64,000 nt of DNA, taken from Aphelocoma coerulescens (lineage: Eukaryota; Chordata; Aves; Passeriformes; Corvidae). The position numbers and the translations under genes are program-made. The notes beneath the pieces are model-generated. The model was not told the DNA's origin, searched no databases, and was given only the letters and a program-made list of their open reading frames with translations. Every line of letters begins with the position of its first letter. Position 1 is the stretch's first letter. The stretch is taken from positions 20,683,497-20,747,496 of the forward strand of contig NC_091016.1 in the NCBI RefSeq assembly GCF_041296385.1. The letters run 5' to 3'. This document shows, piece after piece, positions 1 through 11,505 of the stretch.

Positions 1-3000
1 CTCTTTTCCATAGGCAGGAAAGCCCCAGGGTTGCAGGGGAATAAATGTTTTCATGCATGTTATAGCTATAATTTTTGTATGGTAAGCCGGAATTCTAGGG
101 CTATACTGAGTTTATATAGACTATAAAACATGAAAACAGTGCTCTTCATGAAGAAACCAGAAAGAATGCTCAATTTTGTGTTTTCTTTTGTTCCTACATA
201 CAACACATTAAAAAGTCCACTTTCCCTAGTTTTTACCAAAAAAGGTGTGTAATTTCTGGAAACAAGAAGTAACTGATCATTGCTTCAATGTCTCTGGCAC
301 TAGGAAGGAGAAAGTGTTCTCACTGCTGAAGATTTTTTGCAGTAAATTTTCAGCTTGGCTGGAGGCTGCTCACCTGTTTTACATATGCAGAGGAAATTAT
401 ACCCTGCAGCAGTCATCCTCCACCGTCTGAGCACCAGCAAGGTACAATATGAAGATTTGAGATTCATTAGGCTATGGATGCAAACAGGGGCTCATGTAGA
501 AAGATATCCAGGAGTGGTGGTAGCATGTAAAACTTGAGAGGAGGATCACAGGCATTGCTACTCCTCAAGCACAGAGGAACTGTCTTTGCAAAGGGTAAAT
601 CTCATTTGTGCAGGAGACAGACTTCCTTGAGGGGCTTTATAAGGCTGTGAAGTACAACCCTGCAGCATCAACACTTTCAACTCTATCACAAGCTTCAACA
701 TTTTCAGCAAGAAAATTTCCAAGAGAAAACTGTATTTCAACCTGTCTTAATGAATTGGACATATGTATACCACACAGAAATCTAATAAAACCCAGCCAAG
801 CAGTGAAGAGAGGAGAGCATGAAACGCATACGAGGCATCAGCAACATCTCTCAATGTGCTGCCAAAAGGCTCCGGCACTGCAGTGGCAGACACTGAGTCA
901 GTCAGAAGTCAGAGACAAGATGGGACCCCAGAACTTCACTTCTGTGGTTGAAATGAAAAACACACCAACACTCACCCATATCTTTTCAGCCAGGTTTGGA
1001 GGAAAATGGAGATATCGGCATGGAAATCATTCTGCAACAATTTTCTTCTATGATTTTCAACCTTTGAGGCTTCCACACAGGTATAAAGGACAAAGACAAC
1101 ATTATCCTGTTAAAAAGGACTGTAAATTAAATATTGAAAACCGTAATCTCATATTTTTTCTACTTTTGGAACTCCACAGGGTTTTGTTCAGCTGAATATC
1201 TGACTTCTTTATGATCACACTTGTCTACTTCTATTAGCAGATATGGCCCCTGAGCACTCATGAGCAAGTGTCCCTAAATGGCATTTATCAGGGATGAATT
1301 GGTGTAAACCAGGAATTTTCCACTGTGTCATGGACAATGATTTATAGAATGATATTAAGGGGCCCCTGGAACTCAGCCTCTGGTTATCAGAAGAGAACAA
1401 TTCAAACACAGTGTTTGAGAGGGACCTGCTGCAACCTACAAGTACCATAGTTTAGGGCACTCTTGATGTAAAAGCATGCAATTAATAAAAATAATTTTTT
1501 AAAATGCCTTTCCTACCGTTGTGTGATTCTAGCCAGAAAAAAACCCCAAAACCAACCAACCAAAAAACCCCACAGAATAATAGGTTGGCGTCATTCCTCC
1601 TTACTGCTTTTATGTCCATGCAGACATTGTTCACACTGCCAACATTACTTTCTTCTCAGAGATGGGTGGCTACAACCAAGAGGACACTAAGTCTACAAGA
1701 TTTTGGGTCCATCTACCCCACTTTATAACAATTTTCCCCCTCTTGTGCTAACAGTGACAGTCCTGGCACCTGCCACAAGACACCAAAGGAGAAAGTTTGC
1801 TGCACCTGAACAACTATCCACCATAGAGAGTTTCCCAGGCTATCCCCAAAATTTCAGGGAAGGACATGTAGCTGTACATGAAAATAAAGAATTAAAATTT
1901 CCTTTACGAAGTAGAGGCCCTTTTTTCTTTTTTTTTTCAATACTTAATAAATAAAGATGTTTCTCCTCTTTAGTATTATCCAGCCATGAATAACTTATCC
2001 TAGTGTTTGGTACAATACTGTTTGCTTAAATCACCACTGCAGTACCTCCAAGCATGCACACAAACACACCACTAAGTTTTTATCGTGATGTGTGGTAGCT
2101 AAAAACATCAGAACTGCCACTGTTTTGGGAGCTTCAATTCTCTTTTCTTTCCTCATCTCTGCATTTGCCTCCAGGCACTCTCTAACAAATGTCTTTAGAA
2201 CTTCATCTATCCCTCAGATATACTGCAAGTGTTTTACCTGTACACAAATTTGTGCTCTCCTCTGCTTTGTGGGATTAAAAAAACCTCCAAGTTTTGTTCA
2301 GTAAATGCCCAAAACCTCACTTCACGCTTATGTTGGCAACAGTTTCCTTGAAAAGATCTGCCTTTGCAACAGGTAAAAAACCTTTCTAGAAACAACAATT
2401 CAGCAGCAACATTGAAAAATCAAGAGATAACAAGAAAGAACAAAGGACTTGGAGTCTGAAAGAAATCCTAAATGCAGAGCTTCATTCAGTGGTAAATCTC
2501 AAGCTCACCCAAAATAAGGATGGAGCACCAAAAAAAGTGACATTGTGAACAGGCAAAATTATACAGACACTGAAAACCAACTGTGATCCCTCTAATTTTC
2601 CAATCATCCTGATTATTATAATCTGCACCTCCAAAGTCTTCTTCCACTAATGCACTATCAAGTACAGCAGTTTTTTCTTGTTTATTTTGGAGCACAGCTG
2701 TTGTGCTAATTTATCCTAGCAGATAGTCTCATCACTGGTACTTCTCAGACACAACCTACAGAACACCATGAGGAAATGAAAGCAGGTATGTTACAATTTT
2801 TTTTTTATCCCTGCAAAATGATTGCTATAAGCTGCAAAAAACACAAAAAAACCCTCAACCAAACAAAAAAAGGAGCAACCAAGAGATTACACACTTCAGG
2901 ATTACATACTTCAGGACTGCCAAGGAAAACAGATGGTAAGAGGGACAGAAAGTTCAAATCTAGGTGGTCCTTTCCCAGCTGTTTAGGATTTTGCCACCTT

Positions 3001-3262
3001 CTGTCTCCAGCAGCAAGCCTGTAGCTAAAAGATTCTTCAGTCATGATACAAACCCCAATCCATAGTGATTTCCTTTTAGGCTTTAATGGCAGCACCTCCC
3101 CTGTGAGCTGGGCTGAATGTTTAGAATCCATCTTATTTTGATGCCTTTCTCCAAGCAATGACTGATAGGACTTCACTATTTGTGCTCTATCAGTGTTTTC
3201 TCAGGCCAAGGGCAGGGCATGTCACCTGTAATATCGCTGATTTAACACTTGTAATTACAGGT
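1..3262. other. Unique non-coding sequence, no gene recognised
   Basis: AT-leaning unique vertebrate-type DNA. The longest open frame (608-1195, plus strand, 195 codons) shows no domain, signal peptide or family resemblance that I recognise. It has no obvious splice-site framing and is probably a chance frame. A/C-rich simple tracts occur at about 1541-1573 and 2837-2873. A 15-bp tandem duplication lies at 2886-2915. I see no transposon that I can name. Confidence 0.6.
2886..2915. repeat. 15-bp tandem duplication
   Basis: Two adjacent copies of attac-acacttcagg and attac-atacttcagg differ at one base. This is a local replication-slippage duplication with no further copies nearby. Confidence 0.8.
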
Positions 3263-3302
3263 AATAATAATCATCATCATCACCCACCATCATCATCATC
3301 AC
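3263..3302. repeat. (AAT/ATC)n trinucleotide microsatellite
   Basis: A short AAT run passes into an imperfect ATC run, interrupted once by a cacccacc segment. It is a simple-sequence repeat that could be length-polymorphic. Nothing suggests that it is translated. Confidence 0.9.
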
Positions 3303-5127
3303 TTTGAGGCCATTTGCCTACATAACTACCCTCAGTCTTAAACTTCTTTCAGTTATTGTTGGCTGAACCCAAAGCACAGAGTGAGCAGGAATCACTCCAT
3401 CCAGTGTTTTATGCTTTGATTCCACTGCAAGTTTTGGAGAATGCTGTTAATAACCATCTTAAACTGTAGACAGTTGTCACACAGAAAAAATGATTATTCT
3501 GCTGAAACTGCACAGATGAACACACATAGGAGTAAAGAATAGGCTGTAATTATTGCACATGCTTGGATAAAAAAATATTCCTTCAACAAATATCAATATC
3601 TCAGTCTAGACCCTGGCTTCAGAGGTTTGCAAGATCATTCACTGCTGGTTTTACAAACAGAAAACTGTTGTGGTAGGGTAGAAATCAGACTGAAAATAAC
3701 AGAGGACATACTACAAGAATGAAAATAGCTTTGCACTTAGGTATTTTCCATGGATAATAAAGACAGGTAATGGATTGTGACTGACATGTTTGTGACTTCT
3801 AAAAGTTTGCAAGTAGCTCTTAAGACCAAGGGTGAATTCTTTGTACAGTACATCAGAGAAACAGCTTCATTTCGTTAACTAGCTTTCCATTCATGAAAAC
3901 TAAAAGAAAAACTAGGTAGATAAGGGGAGAAAAATCTGTGATTTAATAGCAAAGTCTCAATAAAATGTCTGTTTGCTTTGTATACAACAAGGATTTTTTT
4001 GCAATAGGAGAAATTGATCAAGAAAAAAGAAAAAACTACAGAAGATGATATTTGTTTCCAGAATGCCACAGATTCTGTCTTGCTTTGAGTTTTGATATTT
4101 TTGTTTGCCTTTGCAGAGAAGTCAATTAAAATTAAGGTGTTTAACAGGATAATGAGAAAGAGTGGTAGCAAGGGAGAAGAGAGCATATGTTCATTTATTT
4201 AAAATAATACTGTGAAGTGTTCGACATAGTTAAGTCAGTGAGGCACATATTCACCATCTAATTTAATTAGCACTTTCAGTAGATACCATAAACGTTTCTA
4301 ATGCACATTTTCTCTTCTGTACAGTTATAAATAGTGTGCTTATTTATAGCAGCAAACTGACCAGAAGATGGCCCCATAGTGAATACAATGCAACTTCACT
4401 CAAGGGACTAGGCTGATGTCAAAAAGTGCAAGCTCTATTTATCAATCCTGAAAAGTACATTAGGCTAGGTCTCTCTGAAGGGGTAAAGTATTTGTCATTG
4501 TAGCACTCAAAATTATTTTAAAATTCATTATGAAATAGATTGGGCAGATACACAGATAACCCCCAGTCTACTTTATTACCTTAAACTTTAAAACTAAAAT
4601 AAATAATGCAAGTGAAAATCTGACAGAGCCATACTATGTTGTTCAAAAATTGGTTTTCCCCAGGAAAAGAAAACTCAGTTTTAGGGGCTGGCCCAATGAC
4701 CACTGGTGAAACTCATAAAAAAACTCCTGGTAAATTTACTAGAATATTGCTTCATGCTTTCCTGTGGGGTGTCCTCAGAAGGGCAGAGTCACAAACCTGT
4801 GCCTTTATTTCCAGTGCAATTCACTGGAAAGAATCAGAAACCATTTCACAGGGTTTACAAGGTTGCTTCTTCCTTCACAACTACAATCCTGGGATGCAGA
4901 CTGAGCAGACTCTATGTTTGTTATCACCAGTGCAAATAGACATTCATTCTGAGCTGGAATGACATATCTCACTGCTCTTCAAGCTTTGTTCATATGCAGG
5001 ACATTTTTCTTAGCACAATAGTGCTATGTTAACGTGATGCTAACAGAAATAGGAGATATAATAATCTATGAAATGCAGTAGCTTTTTACTTCTGGTAGAT
5101 GAAACTTCTAACTACAACAGCAGGTTG
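3303..5127. other. Unique non-coding sequence, nothing recognised
   Basis: No exon, RNA gene or named repeat is visible. Open frames are about 110 codons or shorter and lack family signatures. The 4200-4620 part is very AT-rich. Confidence 0.55.
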
Positions 5128-5176
5128 TTTTTTTTTTTTTTTTTCCAAAAGCAGAGGATTTAAAAAAAAAAAAAAA
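5128..5176. repeat. T17 / A15 homopolymer pair (potential hairpin)
   Basis: A run of 17 T (5128-5144) is followed after about 17 bases by a run of 15 A (5162-5176). The two runs are complementary and could form a stem in single-stranded DNA or RNA. A poly-A retrocopy tail is an alternative for the A run, but no retrocopy body is recognisable upstream. Confidence 0.85.
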
Positions 5177-8100
5177 GAAAAGTTTGAACAAAACAGTTTA
5201 ATATGACTGGGATAAATGATGGCACTCTTTACACCACAACTCTGTAAAGCCCTTTCTTGAAATTAAATTGTCACGCAAGGATATACTGTGACTTATCCTG
5301 AATATTAATAATGGTTATCACTGCACCACTTTACAGATCCAGGCAGAGCAGGGAGGAAGAGGGTTAATCTGGAGAAGTTTTAAAGCAACAAGGAGATGAC
5401 TCCTTGCAACTGATGAAAGCCAACGGAGAGATGAACTTACCCCCATCATATAATTTCTGTTTCACAGGTGAGTATTGCACAGACTGAATGGTACAGGTGT
5501 TCATAGCCCATGACAAGGTAGGACACCTGGTGCCTGCTGGCACCAGGGTCACAGGAATGTTGGCAATGGAGAGAACATGTGCTGACTGACAGAAATACAA
5601 TTTGGGTTGGGTCAAGTCAGAGTCAAGAGGGAGATACCTGTTTGGATAGGGGGGTAATTTCTTATTGGATGCTGGCAGCCAGTGTAAGGTTCCCTTTAAA
5701 ATAACTTGTTACTCTTAATGATAATTGAGGATTTTAAAAAACCAGTTACTCCAAGAAAATACTTATGATTTGTCTTTCTCACACATACATCCTGACCAAG
5801 CACATAGGATCTGAAGCGCCCATTTCATCAACACTGGGAAAAGGCAGGGCAAAATTTTAGCTAATTCTAGGGAAAAACCACATTAAAAGCTCCATAAACT
5901 CTTTATTCCCCAATTCTATACACTCCACAGGGTAGCTGTGTACCTCCATTGAAGCCACTGGCCATTTGACAATTAGAAACAAATGTTTTCGTCTCGGCTT
6001 TTATTTTGACTCCATCCCCAGCCTTCAAGAATTGAAGCAGAGGTAATTAAGATTAATAGAATGAAGAGTTTCTACAGTTAAGATATACTCTAGACAGGCA
6101 ATATGTTTATTCAAATAGGGAAGAACAATGCATCAATAATTATAACTTGAACCATTCATTTTAATTCAAAATTGGTAATATTAAAGTTGCAGTACTTTCT
6201 GGGGGAACAAGGAATAATACCCTGCTGTCTAGACAAAAATTTTTCCTGAAGGAAGACTGTGATTCACCCCAGAGCTTTTGATCAACACATCCCAAGTGTA
6301 AGCAAATGTTTTCTGAAATAGAAAATTCGTATCCCTTGTCACAACATAATTTCAGCTGTTCTGATTTCAGATGACAACAATACCTGCCTCGAAATTTCCA
6401 AAGTCCATATCCCACAGTGGCTGGTACTGCAATTACCCAAAATCCTCCATTAGCACCAAATAGCTCAGGCCTGATTTTCACAGGTGCCCTTTGCCCTGTC
6501 ACATCAGAGAAAAATTGTCATTTTATGCTACATGATTCAACACAGAAGGATAACCTCAGGAAGCAGGTGAGGAGGGGCAATACCCAGAGCAGACCTTTGG
6601 AGTGTGGAGGGTGGTGGGTTACCTGCTCCACTCCATACTTGGCTTTTCTGTGCTCAGGTTTTAAGAGCAGAGTATGAGGAAGCAACCATATTCTAATACA
6701 GAAGGTTACAGGCCGTTCAAACGAGTGTAATCTGAAATCCAACAGATGTATTTGGAAGAATGGGAATCCTTTTGCATAATTACTGTAGGCTTCAGCACTC
6801 AGGTATTTCCCAGAGCTGGCTGCTGCCATTTTGGACACCAGTCCTTCTGGAGGGAAATGGCTACTGTCAGGAGCTTCACACTTTATTTGGAGTGAAAATG
6901 CAGATTACAATTCCCCTTTGAAATTAATTTTAGAAGATGCAGCCTTAAACAGTCAGCAGGCAGAAACAGTTAATTTCCTTAAAATGAAGAATAGCTCAGA
7001 AGTCCCCATTATGCTATGCCATATTTATAAGGAATGGCACAAGAGGAATAAAAGAATCACATGGGTAAAATTACAGAATTTTAGACAGCCAAACTGTCAG
7101 ATTAAAATCATCTTGTTGTAGTTGACTTTGAATGTTTTTCCCTGCTCACATGCCTCTAGCTCAAGAGAGGAAGCCTGACTTCCATATATTAACTGATAAT
7201 TCTCCAAACTCTTTTCCCTGATAATAAAGAAAAGTCTCATACCTTCAGAAGCTTGAAAGGGGGTTTTGAAGAAGGGAGATGAAGACACAGAATGAAAAGA
7301 CATTTGAAAAATGAAATTACCATTTTAAGATGTCAAAGAGTGATGTAAAGTGAGTTTCTCAATTTCTTTATGAAGCAGTCAATAAGATCAGCTTCACGTT
7401 TTCTTCCTTTGATTCTTTGAAATGTGGATTTTTTTTCCCGTGATACAAGTGTTAATTTTAGGGTTCATTTAAAATTCATAAACTGAAAATGGTAATATTT
7501 GGGGCATTTTATACTCACATGAAGAACATTTTTGAGCAGTTCAGACAGCCTCAGAGTTTATTCATGAGATGCAGCTAGAATTTTTATTCATTCATTCACA
7601 CATCAGTACTAGTAGACACTACACTTAATCTGCCACTGCCACACCTACAGTCATCACTCAACACTTTGTGGTTATGTTTCCCCCCTAATACTAGGTGGAA
7701 ACGATGGTTTTGTGCTTTTTATTAGCATTTCTTGAAATATATTTGCTGTCATATCTTTGTTCTTCAAATTATGTGGTTTGAACTGAATTTAAATGGAGGA
7801 CACATTTACCCTTGGATGTAGTTTTGAAGTGATGAGGTCATTGCCAAAAGAGTTGCAACATCAAGCAGGAGTTTCAAAAGCTTCAGGTTAGAAGAGCAGA
7901 TCCAGCTAAAACTTTCTTAAGAAATCTCACATATGTATTTTAAAACAATAAAACCCAATAAACAAACAAACACCACCAAATGCAAAAACTTTGAATCAGC
8001 CTCATCTGTGATTTGCGGCTGTCTATTTAATGTCCATTTCTTTATGTTGCATGTACCCCTGTCTCTGGTGTGTGCCTGCCTGGTGGTGGTGCAAATGTTT

Positions 8101-10615
8101 AACACCAACAGACAACTGCAGTTGAAGAAGACAAACAGGCCTTCAGCATCAAAAGCAGCTGCACCCCCAGAGACAAAAACCTACTCACTCCTGCATAATT
8201 TACAGAGCTGAAGGACTTCCCTTTCTTTGTCCCCCAAATTCCTCTAGGAAATGACATCTTGGTAGTATTTTCTTCCACAAAAGCAATGGAAAGTTTCCCT
8301 GTGAGTCATCAGCATAGCTTTCTTTCAGAATTTCACTTTTCAAAGCAATGCTTGTGCAAGCCTTCACTAAAAATACAGAAATCAAAACGAGTTACTGATA
8401 GTTTCAGAAGAGGTCACTCAACCATACCTAAGTAGCTTTTCTAGTGAAGTATTGAGAAGTGAGTAGATTACAAGAAGATGGCTGAGCAGATAAAGCATGG
8501 CAATGGAGATGCAAAGAGAAAATTTGAAAGTAGAAGCTGCAAGCCATACTAAATACAACACTTTTAGCAATACTACAAATTAAGATATCAGGGAAAGGGC
8601 AAGTGAGAACATTATGGGCCAGAATGATAAACTGAGTCACTTAGGATAGCAAAATGCCTGGACTATTACATAATTGCATTCTCAATACATTTGCAAAAGG
8701 GAATGATAAAACATAGTCTTTAACCCAGCAGCAGATCTGTAATTACATAAGGCTACAAATAGTAAGATGGGGGTTTATTGCAAAAAACTGACAATTAAAT
8801 GTGTGCCAGAAACCTAACGTGTTACCTGCCACTGATGGAAGGCAGCAATAAAGTCTTTGTATTTTGTGCATTATTACTCTTTATTAGGTTGTATTTCTGT
8901 TAGTCTCTGATGTAAGGAGACACATACATTGTGCTATGTCAGGTCATGTCAAGTCCCATCGAGTCCTATGTTGTAAAACAGCCTGATGTAGCCTGACATG
9001 GTGCATATTAGTGCCAATGGAAAAAGTCTAAATGCCAAGCCATTTCCAATAAATACACTCTGTGTGCTGGTGCACAGCAAGACCCAGATGGGGATTTATC
9101 CTGCAGCTCTGCAAAAATACCAGTCGTGAAATGTTGTGGAGTTTCAGAGAGAAATGGGGAAAAAAATTCATGGAGCACATTCTGCAGAAGCAGACATCTA
9201 TTGGCATTCATGTCCAGAGCTATTAAGCATGATGTAGAGACTCTGTGAATTAGGAAAACTTAATTATCTTGGCTGAATTTATTTCCAAGACTGTTAAAAC
9301 AATCCCATGCATCTCTGCAGTAAATGTGACAATGGAAACAGCTCAAAATGAACTTTCTCTTCTCCTCCTCCCCAGTTTCTGTTACTCATTGCTGCTGCTC
9401 CATTAGCACCAAGGATTTGTTTGGGTACATCCTAGTGACAATCTTCAGTGATATAGACTGTGTTTGGGTATGACTTTTCAGCTTCATCTACCTTTGTGCA
9501 GCCTACCCAAAATCTAGCCTGAGGACCTGAACTGATTCAGTCTCTTTCTGCATTCGCATTTCTAAGAGCTGCCTTCTTGTTGCTCCATGACAGCATCAGG
9601 TTCAGGTGGAAAGAAGAGTACCAAGAAATGAAAACTGTGCCAAGGGAAGAAGGCAGATGAACAGATCAACCTGGAAAGCATCTGAGTTCACTGGCCCTGT
9701 CAGTGCATGTACAGGCAATTAGAGTAACGTTGATGTTCTTCTCATCATGCTAAAAACTCCAACACATGCAACTAAATTGTGAAGTCTTGGAAAAGACTTC
9801 CCCCCTTCTTCATTGGAAGAGTTTGATAAAGGACTTGGCTGTGTCCCATCGCTTTCAATCATGTCCTTAGTGTCTTATGGAGACAAGCAGCTGTGCAGGG
9901 AGAGGGCAGGAGTACTCCATCACATCTATCCTTGGCTCAGCTACTACCCTCCTTTGGGAAACGCTGGCAATTAGTACCCCTGCAGACAGGACATTTGTAA
10001 CAGCAGAAGGCATTTTCTGATGGGTAGTACAGGACCTCTGTCATTCAAAATGGCTCCCCTCACCTCAGTTGTTGCATATCCACATAAGGCAAACCCCTTA
10101 TGCCATTTGCTGTGCAATATTTATTCATGAGAACTTTGCCATTTAGGTGTTTCATGATGACTTAGAGGTGCAGTGAAGAAACAAAGAGATCAAGGCTCAT
10201 CAAACGGAGCACTTCCACGACACTGTGGGATTGGAATATGCATCACTTGGAGAATCATGGACAGGCAGGTACAAGACTTCAGTCCTTTCAAAGACTGTTA
10301 GCATCATTTCAAAGAGAAAATGATAGCTAAAATACACTGCACAGAGGCTTCCTTCTCATCCCTATTAAGTTGTCCGACTGAGTTTCACCAAATAGTTGGT
10401 TTTTTTCACAGAGCATTCAAAGAGAAGAATAATATGTTGTCCTTAACTTTGCCATGAACAGAATTCAATCAGCTACTTCAATAATGCTTTAAATATTTAA
10501 ATAGTATCGCTATGAAGAATTTTATTGAGGGTGAGCATCTGCTTCTTGCAGCAAGTTGCTCACTGCTTAAGGAAACACGTTTCCCAGCCACTTTTCAAGA
10601 GCCAGTTGGAAAGGG
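5177..10615. other. Unique non-coding sequence, nothing recognised
   Basis: I see no gene, RNA gene or named mobile element. All open frames are 113 codons or shorter and resemble no known protein. Simple sequence is limited to short A-rich or C/A-rich tracts, for example about 7950-7985. Confidence 0.55.
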
Positions 10616-10905
10616 CCAAAGGTGAATTTTGGCATGAATGATGACTTATTCACACAAAACAGTTTAAATGCAAGTAATATATTCCTGTCACCCAGACAGC
10701 TGACAAAATGTCAGTTGCCTTTATCAATTGTTTCAGTACCTCCTGTCAGCTGCCATCAATCTTTGAAATAAACACTATAAATAAAACCGCATAGGCAAAT
10801 GGCTGCCAAATAAACCATGGGTTAAGCACACTTCACCTATTAAGCAATTTGGTGCCAATGGTGATTTTGATCAGAAGCCGAAATGCAGAGTGAATAAAAA
10901 TCTTC
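10616..10905. promoter_or_regulatory. Candidate conserved enhancer with TALE/MEIS and E-box motif cluster
   Basis: The sequence directly shows four TGACA/TGTCA cores within 64 bases: CTGTCA at 10685, TGACA at 10701, TGTCA at 10709 and CTGTCA at 10743. Two of them overlap CAGCTG E-boxes (10697-10702 and 10747-10752), and an ATCAATCTTTGA segment follows. TGACAG is the established core of MEIS/PREP homeodomain proteins, CAGCTG is bound by class II bHLH factors, and CTTTGA resembles the TCF/LEF core. The complex, non-repetitive texture is typical of vertebrate conserved non-coding elements. Enhancer function is inferred. It ends where a CR1 LINE begins. Only cross-species alignment could establish constraint. 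Confidence 0.35.
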
Positions 10906-10969
10906 AGCCAGAGAGGAGGCAAGGCTCATTGTGATAAATACACACAGGCATTCTTTTCATATGCTCAGA

Positions 10970-11505
10970 AGGAAATCATCCCTGAGCCATCTTGGTCTTA
11001 CTGTTCCAGTGCCCAGCCACCATCTGGGTGAAGAACCTTTCTATAATATCCAACCTAAACCTCCTCTGACACAAGTCAGGCCATTCCTTCGGGTCCTGTC
11101 GCTGGTCACCAGAGAAGAGATCAGTGCCTGCCCCTCCTCTTCCCCTCAAGAGGAAGTTGTAGACTGAGATGACATCAGCAGCTCTTTGAGGGTTCTTGGA
11201 CGAATCCCACCAGGCCCCATAGGTTTGTAAGGATCCAGCTGGAGCAACAGATGCAGCACAATTTCAGCATTGACTGGGAGTTGATCATTCTTGCAGTCAT
11301 GGTCCTCCACCTCAGGGCATTGAGACCCCCTTGGTCTCCCATCCACGTTGAAGACAGAGGCAAAGAATGCATTAAACACCTCTGCATTGTCCCTGTTCCT
11401 GTTTGTGAGGTGACCATCCTCATCCCGTAATGGGCTGATGTTATTTTTACAATACCTATTGCCATTAATATATTTGAAAAAACTCTTATTGTCCCTGCAA
11501 GAAGG
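10970..11505 (-). mobile_element. CR1 LINE, internally deleted (reverse transcriptase fragment joined to 3' region)
   Basis: On the minus strand, from about 11,500 down to 11,175, one frame encodes the N-terminal part of CR1 reverse transcriptase. Recognisable blocks are NKSFFKYINGN, NAEVFNAFFASVFN and LDPYKPMGPGGIRPRTLKEL, matching the pre-finger and finger region in order. At about 11,165-11,178 the sequence jumps straight into the CR1 region with CTTCCTCTTGAGGGGAAG, GGGGCAGGCACTGATCTC, GGTTTAGGTTGGATATT and GGTTCTTCACCCAGATGG. The palm domain, including the YxDD catalytic motif, and the rest of the ORF are missing, so this is an inactive copy. The terminal part of the 3' region, after GGGCACTGGAACAG, is also missing or diverged. 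CR1 is the dominant LINE of birds and other sauropsids, which supports an avian source. The edges are approximate. Confidence 0.9.
11175..11505 (-). pseudogene. CR1 ORF2 reverse-transcriptase fragment
   Basis: This is the coding remnant inside the deleted CR1. About 110 codons remain open, with well-preserved finger-domain motifs (FFKYI, FNAFFASVF, LDPYK-MGP-GIRPR). The MGPDGI-type motif reads MGPGGI here, with G replacing the usual D. The frame continues upstream to a methionine at 11622, but the first 40 or so residues do not resemble CR1 and are probably chance read-through. No endonuclease or catalytic palm domain is present, so no functional enzyme can be made. Confidence 0.85.

Noticed and set aside
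608..1195. 195-codon plus-strand open frame
   Set aside because: It shows no domain, signal or repeat pattern of a real protein. Across six frames of 64 kb one frame of about this size is only mildly unexpected.
3263..3302. Trinucleotide run considered as a CRISPR-like or coding repeat
   Set aside because: It is a plain microsatellite with no spacers, and the genome is clearly vertebrate.
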